From NCBI RefSeq assembly GCF_047634355.1, contig NZ_JBLIAL010000012.1: a DNA stretch of 64,000 bases. One strand, given 5' to 3'. The translations under genes and the position numbers were made by a program. Within the stretch, counting starts at the first letter, position 1. Every line of letters starts with the position of its first letter. The notes beneath the pieces are model-generated. The model was not told the origin of the DNA, did no database searches, and saw nothing but the letters and a program-made list of their open reading frames with translations. This stretch comes from Porticoccus sp002341315. GTDB lineage: Bacteria > Pseudomonadota > Gammaproteobacteria > Pseudomonadales > Porticoccaceae. Shown one piece after another: positions 1 to 7,897 of this stretch.

Positions 1-64
1 CGAAAGCCGCCTCAATGAGCCGGTCCTGAGAGCGGTTACTTCCCCCCTGCGCCCCGACAGGCAA
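1..64 (-). CDS. possible start of a TetR-like regulator (partial)
   Basis: The minus strand from a TTG at 64 stays open to the window edge and reads MPVGAQGGSNRSQDRLIEAAF. The last part (RSQDRLIEAAF) resembles the first helix of TetR/AcrR-type regulators. Only 21 codons are visible, there is no clear ribosome binding site, and the start could be elsewhere. This is a guess from a short similarity and should be treated as tentative. Confidence 0.25.
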   Translation of the reverse strand, partial: MPVGAQGGSNRSQDRLIEAAF

Positions 65-259
65 AGGCTGTCGCAAAACGGCACTTATCAAAAAACAGGT
101 CTACCAGACAGGTCGACAGCTAGCCCCATGACCAGATACCTCCCATCCGGTCGAAAAAAGTCGAAACTGTCATCACACTGCCGTTTCTTGGCAAAGCAAA
201 CCTGTTCACTCATAATGTGTCCCTCATCCAAAAATTCATTCCCATCAAAAGGAATCCTC

Positions 260-742
260 ATGAATATTTCAGAGAACGCCGTCGTGCTTTTTCACTACAT
301 CCTCACTGACGAGAACGGCGTTCAGCTTGATTCGTCCACCGATACAGCACCACTGGCTTACGTGCACGGCCATAAAAATATCATTCCCGGTCTCGAGAAG
401 GCGATGGAAGGCAAAACTGAAGGCGATACCATGAAAGTCAACGTTCCCGCTGCCGACGCCTATGGTGAATACCAGGATCACCTGGTGCAGGAGGTTCCCC
501 GCAAGGCATTCCAGGGAGTGGAAGACATGCAGACCGGAATGCGTTTCGAGGCACAGACTGAATCGGGCCCGGTCTCGGTCGTGGTCAGGGATTTCACCGA
601 AGAAACCGTGACGGTTGACGGCAACCACCCGCTGGCAGGCAAGGATCTGACCTTTGATGTAAAAATCCAGACCGTCCGGGAAGCCACAGAAGAAGAACTG
701 GCCCACGGCCATGTGCATGGGCCGGAGGGCCACCAACACTGA
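260..742 (+). CDS. SlyD-like FKBP-type peptidyl-prolyl isomerase
   Basis: This 160-residue protein has the SlyD arrangement: an FKBP catalytic half (MNISENAVVLFHYIL, then YVHGHKNIIPGLEKAM), an inserted chaperone flap domain at about residues 70-125, and the NHPLAGKDLTFDV motif near the end. The C-terminus is histidine-rich (AHGHVHGPEGHQH), as in metal-binding SlyD proteins. The family isomerises proline bonds and acts as a cytoplasmic folding helper and, in some members, a nickel carrier. The ATG at 260 is preferred over the upstream in-frame ATG at 128, because an AGGA lies just before it and homology begins there. A second, similar gene lies at 13489-13971. A bidirectional terminator follows. 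Confidence 0.9.
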   Translation: MNISENAVVLFHYILTDENGVQLDSSTDTAPLAYVHGHKNIIPGLEKAMEGKTEGDTMKVNVPAADAYGEYQDHLVQEVPRKAFQGVEDMQTGMRFEAQTESGPVSVVVRDFTEETVTVDGNHPLAGKDLTFDVKIQTVREATEEELAHGHVHGPEGHQH

Positions 743-773
743 GTATGACCGTGCACTAGCAACGTGCTACATC

Positions 774-806
774 AAAAAAGGCCAGCCGAAACAGGCTGGC
801 CTTTTT
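774..806. terminator. bidirectional Rho-independent terminator
   Basis: GGCCAGCC (780-787) pairs perfectly with GGCTGGCC (794-801) around a six-base loop. An A-run lies on the left and a T-run on the right, so it can end both the slyD-like gene (+) and rimO (-), which converge here. Confidence 0.9.
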
Positions 807-856
807 CATTCCTTTGTTGCCGCCCTCTTGCCCGAGCCTGACAGCAGCCAGACCGC

Positions 857-2173
857 TCAATCGGCCAGTTCACCCCAGAGATCGTACTCATCCGACTGGT
901 CAATGGTGACATTGACCAGATCACCGGGCTGCAGGGTCTGCTCGCCATTGAGAAACACGTTACCGTCAATTTCCGGAGCATCTGCAGTGGAGCGGCCAAT
1001 AGCGCCTTCCTCATCCACCTCATCAATCAATATGGGCAGCGTCTTGCCAACCTTGTTCTGCAGCCGAGCAGCACTGATTGTCTGCTGCGCTTCCATAAAA
1101 CGCTCCCAGCGTTGCTGCTTGATTGCTTCCGGTACGGCACCGGGCAAGGCGTTGGCGGGCGCTCCATCCACCGCTTCGTATTTGAAACAGCCGACCCGAT
1201 CCAATTGGGCTTCTTTCAGCCAATCCAGCAAATACTGGAAATGTGCCTCGGTCTCACCGGGAAAACCCACGATAAAGGTACTTCGCAGGGACAGATCCGG
1301 ACACTGATCCCGCCAGCGGTGGATACGCTCCAGTACCTTCTCCTCGTTGGCCGGCCGCTTCATCGCCTTCAGTACATCGGGGTGGGCGTGCTGAAAAGGG
1401 ATATCCAGATAGGGCAGAATCCGCCCCTCGGACATCAACGGGATCAGGTTATCCACATGGGGGTAGGGGTATACATAATGCAAACGAATCCAGACGCCCA
1501 GTTCACCCAATGCCTCGCAGAGCTGTTGCATATGGGTTTTGATCGGCTTGCCCTGCCAGAACCCAGTGCGAAATTTTATGTCCACCCCGTAGGCACTGGT
1601 ATCCTGCGAAATCACCAGTAACTCTTTGGTACCGGCATTCACCAACCGTTCTGCTTCATCCATCACCTCGCCAATCGGACGGCTCACCAGATCCCCCCGC
1701 AGCGAGGGAATAATGCAGAAACTGCAACGATGATTACAACCTTCGGAAATTTTCAGGTAGGAATAGTGGCGCGGCGTCAGTTTAATACCCTGCTTCGGCA
1801 CCAGGTCCACATAGGGATTGTGGTCCGCAGGGGGTGGCACATGCTGATGGACAGCACCCACCACCGCTTCGTATTGATGGGGACCCGATACGGCCAGCAC
1901 ATCCGGATGTACTTTGCGGATAGCCTGCTCATCGCCGCCCATACAACCGGTGACGATAACCCTGCCATTTTCCGCCATGGCCTCGCCGATAGCATCCAGC
2001 GACTCCTGCTTGGCACTATCGAGAAACCCGCAGGTATTGACCACCACCACATCGGCATTCTGGTAACTGGCAGAGACCTGGTAGCCCTCCAGTCGCAGCT
2101 GAGTGAGGATACGCTCGGAATCCACCAGCGCCTTGGGACAACCTAACGAAATAAATCCAACTTTGCCTGACAC
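857..2173 (-). CDS. rimO: ribosomal protein S12 methylthiotransferase RimO
   Basis: A 438-residue radical-SAM methylthiotransferase that adds a methylthio group to an aspartate of ribosomal protein S12. The N-terminal UPF0004 domain carries the cluster cysteines C12, C48 and C77. The radical-SAM motif CxxxCxxC is at C146/C150/C153 (SEGCNHRCSFC), and a TRAM domain fills the last 70 or so residues. Length and motifs fit RimO rather than MiaB, particularly the GFISLGCPKALVDSE opening. The ATG start fits the family start. It stands alone and converges with the slyD-like gene on a shared terminator. Confidence 0.96.
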   Translation of the reverse strand: MSGKVGFISLGCPKALVDSERILTQLRLEGYQVSASYQNADVVVVNTCGFLDSAKQESLDAIGEAMAENGRVIVTGCMGGDEQAIRKVHPDVLAVSGPHQYEAVVGAVHQHVPPPADHNPYVDLVPKQGIKLTPRHYSYLKISEGCNHRCSFCIIPSLRGDLVSRPIGEVMDEAERLVNAGTKELLVISQDTSAYGVDIKFRTGFWQGKPIKTHMQQLCEALGELGVWIRLHYVYPYPHVDNLIPLMSEGRILPYLDIPFQHAHPDVLKAMKRPANEEKVLERIHRWRDQCPDLSLRSTFIVGFPGETEAHFQYLLDWLKEAQLDRVGCFKYEAVDGAPANALPGAVPEAIKQQRWERFMEAQQTISAARLQNKVGKTLPILIDEVDEEGAIGRSTADAPEIDGNVFLNGEQTLQPGDLVNVTIDQSDEYDLWGELAD

Positions 2174-2304
2174 AATACCTGACCCGCTCGTTGGCCCGGC
2201 CAGCTCGAAAAGAGATGACCGGGCAGAAGAAAGGCGCGGATTTTACAGCATATCCGGGGCCGCTGCCCAACAAACAACCCGTCGTCGAAAACAGCGGCCG
2301 ACCC

Positions 2305-3087
2305 TTATTGAGCGGTCCAGCCCCCGTCCACCGGCAGGCTGGCACCGGTAATCGTGGCCGCGGCATCTGAGCAGAGGAAAACCGCCAGGTCGCCCAGGGC
2401 CGAAGGCTGAGTCGCCTTGGGCACCGGTTGCTTGGCGACAATGGTGCGGCGCTTGCCCTCTTCAAAGCTCACACCGTCGCGATCTGCCGTGGCCTGGAAC
2501 TGCGCCGCCACCAGTTCGGTATCCACCCAACCCGGGCAAATGGCATTCGCGGTGACACCCTTGTCTGCATTCTCCAGCGCCACCACCTTGGTGAGGCCGA
2601 CAATACCGTGCTTGGCGGCCACATAGGCGGCCTTTTGCAGGGAAGCCACCAGGCCGTGCACCGAAGCGATATTGATGATGCGCCCCCAGCCGCGCTGCTG
2701 CATGCCGGGCACCAGCAGGCGGGTGGTGTGAAACGCGGAACTCAGGTTAATAGCGAGAATCGCATCCCACTTCGCCACCGGGAAATCTTCCACAGAGGCA
2801 GTGTGCTGAATCCCGGCATTGTTGACCAGAACATCCACCTGCCCGAACTTCTCCAGCGAGGCTGTCACCAGTGCTTCATTGCCCTCGGCCGAGGAAATGT
2901 CCGCGTCGCTGAACAGGCACTGGATGCCGTAGCGGGATTCGAATTCTTCCGCCAGGGATTGTCCCTGGGCGGGGTCCATCAGGCCGTGCAGCACGATATT
3001 GGCGCCAGCGTTGGCCAGCCGATCGGCCATGGCATAGCCGATGCCACTGGTGGAGCCGGTCACCAGCGCGGTTTTTCCTTTCAACAT
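2305..3087 (-). CDS. 3-hydroxybutyrate dehydrogenase
   Basis: A short-chain dehydrogenase of 260 residues. It has the cofactor loop TGSTSGIG (10-17), NNAG (89-92) and the catalytic set S142, Y155 and K159. The opening MLKGKTALVTGSTSGIG and the C-terminal GASLPVDGGWTAQ match bacterial D-3-hydroxybutyrate dehydrogenases, which oxidise 3-hydroxybutyrate to acetoacetate with NAD. The ATG at 3087 follows GAGGTG at a good distance, so the 50-residue upstream extension is not used. The neighbouring CoA-transferase genes (4008-5380) would activate the acetoacetate, supporting a ketone-body or polyhydroxybutyrate breakdown role. Exact substrate is inferred. Confidence 0.85.
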   Translation of the reverse strand: MLKGKTALVTGSTSGIGYAMADRLANAGANIVLHGLMDPAQGQSLAEEFESRYGIQCLFSDADISSAEGNEALVTASLEKFGQVDVLVNNAGIQHTASVEDFPVAKWDAILAINLSSAFHTTRLLVPGMQQRGWGRIINIASVHGLVASLQKAAYVAAKHGIVGLTKVVALENADKGVTANAICPGWVDTELVAAQFQATADRDGVSFEEGKRRTIVAKQPVPKATQPSALGDLAVFLCSDAAATITGASLPVDGGWTAQ

Positions 3088-3237
3088 ACAGTCACCTCGC
3101 AAACGATGGATGGATGCCAGCCCAACGGGGTAGAAAGCAGACTGGCAACGGGATTGGGCATTTCTGCCAACTATGGGAACACGCAGTCTAAGTGATTCCC
3201 GACCAATACAAAAATGTCGCCGGGAAAGTGCACACAT

Positions 3238-3258
3238 AAAAAAACCCGCAGTTGCGGG
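3238..3258 (-). terminator. terminator of the yceI-like gene
   Basis: CCCGC/GCGGG hairpin (about 3245-3258, loop AGTT) with seven A on its left, which is a U-run on the minus strand. It lies 28 bases past the stop of the YceI gene. Confidence 0.8.
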
Positions 3259-3285
3259 CTTTCTTATTGCCTGGCCAGTCAGCCA

Positions 3286-3855
3286 CTATTTAAACACCAC
3301 TGAAAAAGTCACCGGTACGGCCAGAGAGATATTATCCAGACCCGCCAGGCTACGTAGCTTTTCAATTCCCGGCGCCATTTTGTGGCGAGTCACATCTATA
3401 AATCCCGGCGCCACCGTGGCGACACTCAGCGCTCCGCTATTCAGTCGCGTCACCTGTGTCTGGAAGCTTATGGGCACTGTGTGTCCACTCATCGCCAGCT
3501 CGCCCTTCAGTTCAATCTCACGCTGCTCACCGGGCTTCAGGGACTTCAACGCCTTGAGATCAATATCTGCTGTAAAACTGGCGGTTTTGAACGCTTCCGT
3601 ATTGAACAGATATTTGCGCATGCGCTCATCGCGAATCTCTATACCGCTGTCAATACTGTCCAATGCGACCTCAATACTCGCCTTTCCGCTGGCATCATCG
3701 ATGGTTCCACTCACCCTTTCAAACGCAAACAACTCGGCAAGACGGTCATTTTTTACGCTGGTGATATTCAGTGTCGAACGGCTGCTATCCATTTCCAGTG
3801 CATTGAGCCCACTGGCAACCAGTATCAATACCGTTGTACACAAAAGATTTTTCAT
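3286..3855 (-). CDS. YceI-family periplasmic protein
   Basis: 189 residues beginning with a signal peptide (MKNLLCTTVLILVASGLNA), followed by the YceI-type lipocalin-like beta barrel. Family marks include STLNITSVKN near the start, LFNTEAFKTASFTADI in the middle and a final set of strands ending VPVTFSVVFK. YceI proteins are periplasmic and bind long isoprenoid or other lipid chains; the ligand here is unknown. It has its own terminator and sits between the 3-hydroxybutyrate dehydrogenase and CoA-transferase genes without obvious functional linkage. Confidence 0.85.
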   Translation of the reverse strand: MKNLLCTTVLILVASGLNALEMDSSRSTLNITSVKNDRLAELFAFERVSGTIDDASGKASIEVALDSIDSGIEIRDERMRKYLFNTEAFKTASFTADIDLKALKSLKPGEQREIELKGELAMSGHTVPISFQTQVTRLNSGALSVATVAPGFIDVTRHKMAPGIEKLRSLAGLDNISLAVPVTFSVVFK

Positions 3856-3961
3856 TACCTCGCACTCCTTATTAATGTACTCGATTTATTAGACAGTATA
3901 CTCCTGAAGAATTGTCCCTGGACTTAAAAGGAAATGACAGACCCGACGAGTATCCGGGCAT

Positions 3962-3990
3962 AAAAAAGGCTCCCGTTCGGGAGCCTTTTT
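3962..3990 (-). terminator. terminator of the CoA-transferase operon
   Basis: GGCTCCCG (3968-3975) pairs with CGGGAGCC (3978-3985). There are six A on the left and five T on the right. It lies 18 bases beyond the stop of the subunit B gene. Confidence 0.88.
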
Positions 3991-4007
3991 CGATCATACC
4001 GGAACAA

Positions 4008-4664
4008 TCAGAACTGTATTTCCGGCACGTGGTCGGGAACCACCATCTCACCGGCGGTTTTCTCCACGATTTCCTCCACAGAAACCCCTGGGGCACGCTC
4101 CACCAGATGAAACTTGCCGTCCCGGATTTCCACGTAGGCCAGATCGGTCAATACCTGGGTGATACAACCGGCGCCGGTCAGAGGCAGATTGCACTGGGGC
4201 AGCAGCTTGGAGTTACCGTATTTATCGGCGTGGGTCATCATCACCACGATATTGTCGGCACCGGCCACCAGATCCATCGCGCCACCCATGCCCTTGATCA
4301 GCTTGCCGGGGATCATCCAGGAGGCGATATTGCCGTGGACATCCACCTCGAAAGCACCCAGCACGGTCAGGTCCACCTTGCCGCCACGGATCATGGCAAA
4401 GGACTCCGCCGATGAGAATATGGAGGCGCCCTTCGCGGTGGTGACCAGCTGCTTGCCGGCATTAATCAGATCCGGGTCGACCTGATCTTCAGTGGGGAAC
4501 GGACCCATGCCCAGCAGGCCGTTTTCGGACTGCAACATCACATCCATACCTTCCGGCACGTGGTTGGCCACCAGAGTGGGGATACCAATGCCGAGGTTTA
4601 CGTAGTACCCGTCCTGCAGCTCGCGGGCAACACGGATAGCCATTTGATCACGAGAAAGTGCCAT
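4008..4664 (-). CDS. scoB: 3-oxoacid CoA-transferase subunit B
   Basis: 218 residues of the CoA-transferase family I beta subunit. The catalytic glutamate is E47 in the SENG motif (SENGLLGMGP), and GGAMDLVAGA later in the chain is typical of the succinyl-CoA:3-oxoacid type. With subunit A it would move CoA from succinyl-CoA to acetoacetate. The ATG lies 14 bases after the subunit A stop, with an AGGAGA box in the gap, so the two are co-translated. The symbol scoB versus atoA cannot be decided from sequence alone. Confidence 0.88.
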   Translation of the reverse strand: MALSRDQMAIRVARELQDGYYVNLGIGIPTLVANHVPEGMDVMLQSENGLLGMGPFPTEDQVDPDLINAGKQLVTTAKGASIFSSAESFAMIRGGKVDLTVLGAFEVDVHGNIASWMIPGKLIKGMGGAMDLVAGADNIVVMMTHADKYGNSKLLPQCNLPLTGAGCITQVLTDLAYVEIRDGKFHLVERAPGVSVEEIVEKTAGEMVVPDHVPEIQF

Positions 4665-4678
4665 GATTGTCTCTCCTA

Positions 4679-5380
4679 TTAGCCTTCGCGGACGGTGCGT
4701 TTTTCGATACGTTTCTCGAACGTGCCCTGAATCAGACGATCCACATAAATACCCGGGGTATGAATGTACATCGGGTCCAGTTCGCCCGGTTCTACGATCT
4801 CTTCCACTTCCATCACGCAGATCTTGCCCGCGGTAGCCGCCATGGGATTGAAGTTCATGGCAGTGTTGCGATAGATCGCATTACCGTAACGATCGGCTTT
4901 CCAGGCTTTGACAATCGAGAAGTCGCCCGGGATAGACTCTTCCAGAATATACTTGCGGCCGTTGAACTCTCGCACATCCTTGCCCTTGCCGATATCCGTG
5001 CCGTAACCGGTAGCCGTGTAGAACGCCGGGATACCCGCGCCGGCGGCACGCATTTTCTCAGCCAGGGTGCCCTGGGGAGTCAGCTCCACTTCCAGCTGAC
5101 CGGAGAGCAACTGCTCTTCGAACAGCTTGTTTTCCCCTACATAGGAAGACACCATTTTCTTGATCTGACGATCTTCCAGCAGAACACCCAGACCAAAACC
5201 GTCGATGCCACAGTTGTTGGAAATAATGGTGAGTTCTTTGGTCCCCATCTTCTTGATTTGATTGATCAGGTTTTCGGGGATACCACAAATGCCAAAACCG
5301 CCTGCAATCACAGTCATGCCATCTTCCAGACCCGCCATCGCTTCTTCGTAGGTGTTAACCACCTTATCGAAACCCGCCAT
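4679..5380 (-). CDS. scoA: 3-oxoacid CoA-transferase subunit A
   Basis: 233 residues of the CoA-transferase family I alpha subunit, with the family signature AGGFGICGIPENLI near residue 27. A GAGGAG box lies eight bases before the ATG at 5380, which decides against the in-frame TTG at 5386. It is the first gene of the scoA-scoB operon and is transcribed away from a LysR-type regulator 143 bases upstream, a common arrangement for self-contained catabolic control. Together with the nearby dehydrogenase it would feed acetoacetate into central metabolism. Confidence 0.88.
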   Translation of the reverse strand: MAGFDKVVNTYEEAMAGLEDGMTVIAGGFGICGIPENLINQIKKMGTKELTIISNNCGIDGFGLGVLLEDRQIKKMVSSYVGENKLFEEQLLSGQLEVELTPQGTLAEKMRAAGAGIPAFYTATGYGTDIGKGKDVREFNGRKYILEESIPGDFSIVKAWKADRYGNAIYRNTAMNFNPMAATAGKICVMEVEEIVEPGELDPMYIHTPGIYVDRLIQGTFEKRIEKRTVREG

Positions 5381-5485
5381 GAACAAAACTCCTCAATGAT
5401 TATTATTTACCGTGGCACCTCAATTTGAGGTGCGCAAAACGGCCCCTAGCATCCTATAGCGAAATATATTTATCAAGCGTAAAAT

Positions 5486-5503
5486 TTTAATCAACTGATT
5501 AAA
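5486..5503. promoter_or_regulatory. 18-bp palindrome between lysR and scoA
   Basis: TTTAATCA and TGATTAAA form perfect 8-bp arms around AC, 20 bases before the LysR-family start and 105 bases before scoA. It is AT-rich and lies where a LysR-type operator is expected. Binding is an inference. Confidence 0.5.
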
Positions 5504-5523
5504 GGAATTTATATAAGAGCGCC

Positions 5524-6417
5524 ATGGATATCACCATAAAACAGCTCAAGGCGTTTGTCACCGTTGCCCAGACTCGCAACTTCGCTGAAGCCGGCGAACG
5601 ATTGCATCTCTCTCAGCCTGCACTCAGTATATCCCTGAAGAATCTGGAAGAAGTGGTGGGTGGAAAACTGCTGGCTCGCACCACTCGCACCCTTTCGCTG
5701 ACCCCGGAAGGCGAGGCCTTTCTGCCGGTGGCACAGCGCCTGCTGGCCGACTGGGACAATGCGCTGACCGACCTGCACAATCTGTTCGCCATGCGACGGG
5801 GCAAACTGAGCATCGCCAGCATGGCCTCTTTTTCGATTAGCAAGCTGCCAAAAGCCCTTCACTACTACCGCGGCAAATTCCCGGATATCAATATCACGGT
5901 ACAGGATGTAGTGGCAGAAGAGGTAGTGGATATGGTGCGCACAGGCCGCGTGGAGGTCGGTGTTACTTTTGATATGGAAGAGTCTGAAGATCTCCACTTT
6001 GAACCGCTCTTTGAAGACAGTTTTTACGTGGTGATGCCGGAACAACATGCCCTGCTGGCGAAAGACGAAATCGCCTGGACACAACTCCAGGAATTTCCCT
6101 TTGTGGCACTGCAACGCCCCTCGGCCATGCGTCAGATGATTGATGAGATTACCGCCAGCTGCGGCATAACCCTAACGGTGGAATTTGAAGCACACCAGCT
6201 CGCCTCCATTGGCTCCATGGTCGCCAACAAACTGGGCATCAGTGTCGTGCCATCACTGGCCATACAACAGATGCGGGCACTCGGCGCAGAGTGTCGTCCA
6301 CTCACCAGCCCCGTCGTCACCCGCCAAATCGGCATTCTGACAAGGCGTCGTTACCCGCTGTCCTCTGCCGCCATGGCTCTGGTGGAGACCCTGAAATCAC
6401 AAATTACGGCACCCTGA
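5524..6417 (+). CDS. LysR-family transcriptional regulator
   Basis: 297 residues with a LysR winged helix-turn-helix at about residues 1-60 (MDITIKQLKAFVTVAQTRNF, LHLSQPALS, LTPEGEAFL) and a two-lobed effector-binding domain after it. The gene diverges from the CoA-transferase operon and the space between holds an 18-bp palindrome, so it probably controls scoAB in response to a ketone-body or acyl metabolite. Regulator identity and effector are inferred from position only. The ATG is preceded by only a weak purine stretch (AAGAG). Confidence 0.88.
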   Translation: MDITIKQLKAFVTVAQTRNFAEAGERLHLSQPALSISLKNLEEVVGGKLLARTTRTLSLTPEGEAFLPVAQRLLADWDNALTDLHNLFAMRRGKLSIASMASFSISKLPKALHYYRGKFPDINITVQDVVAEEVVDMVRTGRVEVGVTFDMEESEDLHFEPLFEDSFYVVMPEQHALLAKDEIAWTQLQEFPFVALQRPSAMRQMIDEITASCGITLTVEFEAHQLASIGSMVANKLGISVVPSLAIQQMRALGAECRPLTSPVVTRQIGILTRRRYPLSSAAMALVETLKSQITAP

Positions 6418-6505
6418 GATTCCTCATACAGGGGCCTGATACCTGACGCTCCGGACAATATCTGTTAGGGTGTCTATCTTCTTTTCACTACCCAAATTAA
6501 TCACT

Positions 6506-6916
6506 ATGAACGATCAAAAACAATTCGACGCAGACATGAACCCCGATGAACTCTATCTTGAGGAAATTTTCACTGACCAGAAAATCGGCAGCATACGTCG
6601 GCTCAGTCCGGTCACCCGCAACGGTGACGCCGATACAAGCCGCGAAGTACTCTATATGGGTTCTACCCAGGTAATGACACCCATGGGTGCTCTGCCAATC
6701 AATTTCGAGTTGCACGCCAACAGTATCGGTGAAGCCGCCGAAAAATTCGGTGTAGAAGCCGAGGTAGCCGTTGAGCGCACTGCTCGCGAGCTTGAGGAAA
6801 TGCGTCGCGACCAGGCCTCCAAAATTGTTGTGCCCGGCCAGGGAGGCGGCGGTCCCGCCGGCAACCTCGGTGGAGGCATGGGAGGCGGACTGGGCAGCTC
6901 GGGTATTATTACTTGA
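6506..6916 (+). CDS. conserved-looking cytoplasmic protein, function unknown
   Basis: 136 residues from the ATG at 6506. There is no signal peptide or membrane segment. The N-terminal half is acidic, the centre has a helical segment (AAEKFGVEAEVAVERTARELEEMRR), and the end is a flexible glycine-rich tail (GQGGGGPAGNLGGGMGGG). I do not recognise the family. An ATG at 6470 would add 12 residues, but MNDQKQFDADMNPDEL reads more like a natural start. It stands alone between the LysR gene and yaeQ. Confidence 0.65.
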   Translation: MNDQKQFDADMNPDELYLEEIFTDQKIGSIRRLSPVTRNGDADTSREVLYMGSTQVMTPMGALPINFELHANSIGEAAEKFGVEAEVAVERTARELEEMRRDQASKIVVPGQGGGGPAGNLGGGMGGGLGSSGIIT

Positions 6917-7022
6917 GCCCACTCGTTACCGGACTGAAGGGTGCCAAACCAGAGAGTGCTGAACTGATAGGTTTCAGGCTGAACAACAGCCCACCGTCTG
7001 GCCTCTTATTGGGCGCCGCCCA

Positions 7023-7577
7023 ATGGCACTGAAAGCAACCGTTTTCAAAGTTGAGTTGCAGGTATCGGATCTGGACCGCAACTATTATCAAACCCACTCG
7101 CTCACCCTCGCCAGACATCCGTCAGAAACGGACGAACGCATGATGATCCGGGTGCTGGCATTTGCGCTGAATGCCAGCGAACACCTGCAGTTCACCAAAG
7201 GATTGTCCACGGAGGCAGAACCCGATCTCTGGCAGAAAAATCTGCAGGGTGAAATCGGTCTGTGGATCGAAGTCGGGGTTCCCGACGCAAAACGAATTCG
7301 CAAAGGTTCAAACCGGGCCGAACAGGTCATCATTTATGCCTATGGCGCCAGGACAGCTCCCGTGTGGTGGGAAGGTATCCAGGGTGAACTGGCGCGCTTT
7401 GACAACCTGACGATCAGTTACCTCTCACCGGAGAATACCGCGGCATTGGCCGGGCTGGCGAGCCGCAACATGACCCTCCAGGCAACTCTCCAGGATGGAC
7501 TCATCTGGATTGGCAACAGCGAACAGACCCTGACGATCACCCCTGAATACTGGCAACGCGCCCGACTGAGCAGCTAG
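7023..7577 (+). CDS. yaeQ: YaeQ family protein
   Basis: 184 residues that match YaeQ along their length: MALKATVFKVELQVSDLDRN, then the HPSETDERMMIRVLAFAL segment, and VPDAKRIRKGSNRAEQVIIY in the middle. YaeQ has a fold related to the PD-(D/E)XK nucleases, but its cellular role is not settled. It converges with the DUF2288 gene, with nine bases between the stops. Confidence 0.92.
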   Translation: MALKATVFKVELQVSDLDRNYYQTHSLTLARHPSETDERMMIRVLAFALNASEHLQFTKGLSTEAEPDLWQKNLQGEIGLWIEVGVPDAKRIRKGSNRAEQVIIYAYGARTAPVWWEGIQGELARFDNLTISYLSPENTAALAGLASRNMTLQATLQDGLIWIGNSEQTLTITPEYWQRARLSS

Positions 7578-7586
7578 TCAGACAGA

Positions 7587-7877
7587 TCAGTCCGAAACCG
7601 GCTGCACCAGCACCCAGGGCTTTACCACCACCGACCAGACCCGGGCATCACTTTCGAGCCACTTCATTGCTTGCTGGTCGGTCACCTGCCCCACCTGACC
7701 GACCGCCAGCCAGTCCTGAACACAGGTTTTATTATCCTGGCAAATCGCCCAGGCAACCTCAATCAGATCCAGCTCCGGTGACACATAAATGGTGGAACCG
7801 TTGGCAAAAAAACGCTGCAACTCCTGCCAGGGGATTTTTGCCGTCTCCTGCATCAGCTCTTCACGCTCTATCATCAC
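7587..7877 (-). CDS. DUF2288 family small protein
   Basis: 96 residues fitting the DUF2288 family: WQELQRFFANGSTIYVSPELDLIEVAWAI at 19-47, then DNKTCVQDWL and the closing VWSVVVKPWVLVQP. Its function is unknown. Two consecutive start codons (7877 and 7874) are possible. It is 20 bases downstream of the flavoprotein start region on the opposite side and is probably transcribed alone. Confidence 0.75.
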   Translation of the reverse strand: MMIEREELMQETAKIPWQELQRFFANGSTIYVSPELDLIEVAWAICQDNKTCVQDWLAVGQVGQVTDQQAMKWLESDARVWSVVVKPWVLVQPVSD

Positions 7878-7897
7878 TCAAATACCTTTAACACACA

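Noticed and set aside
128..259. The upstream ATG of the first SlyD-like gene
   Set aside because: The added 44 residues are unlike any SlyD start, and an AGGA is placed correctly for the ATG at 260.
5486..5503. A strict LysR T-N11-A box in the palindrome
   Set aside because: The centre is even, so the symmetric pair is T-N12-A. It is kept only as a general operator candidate.
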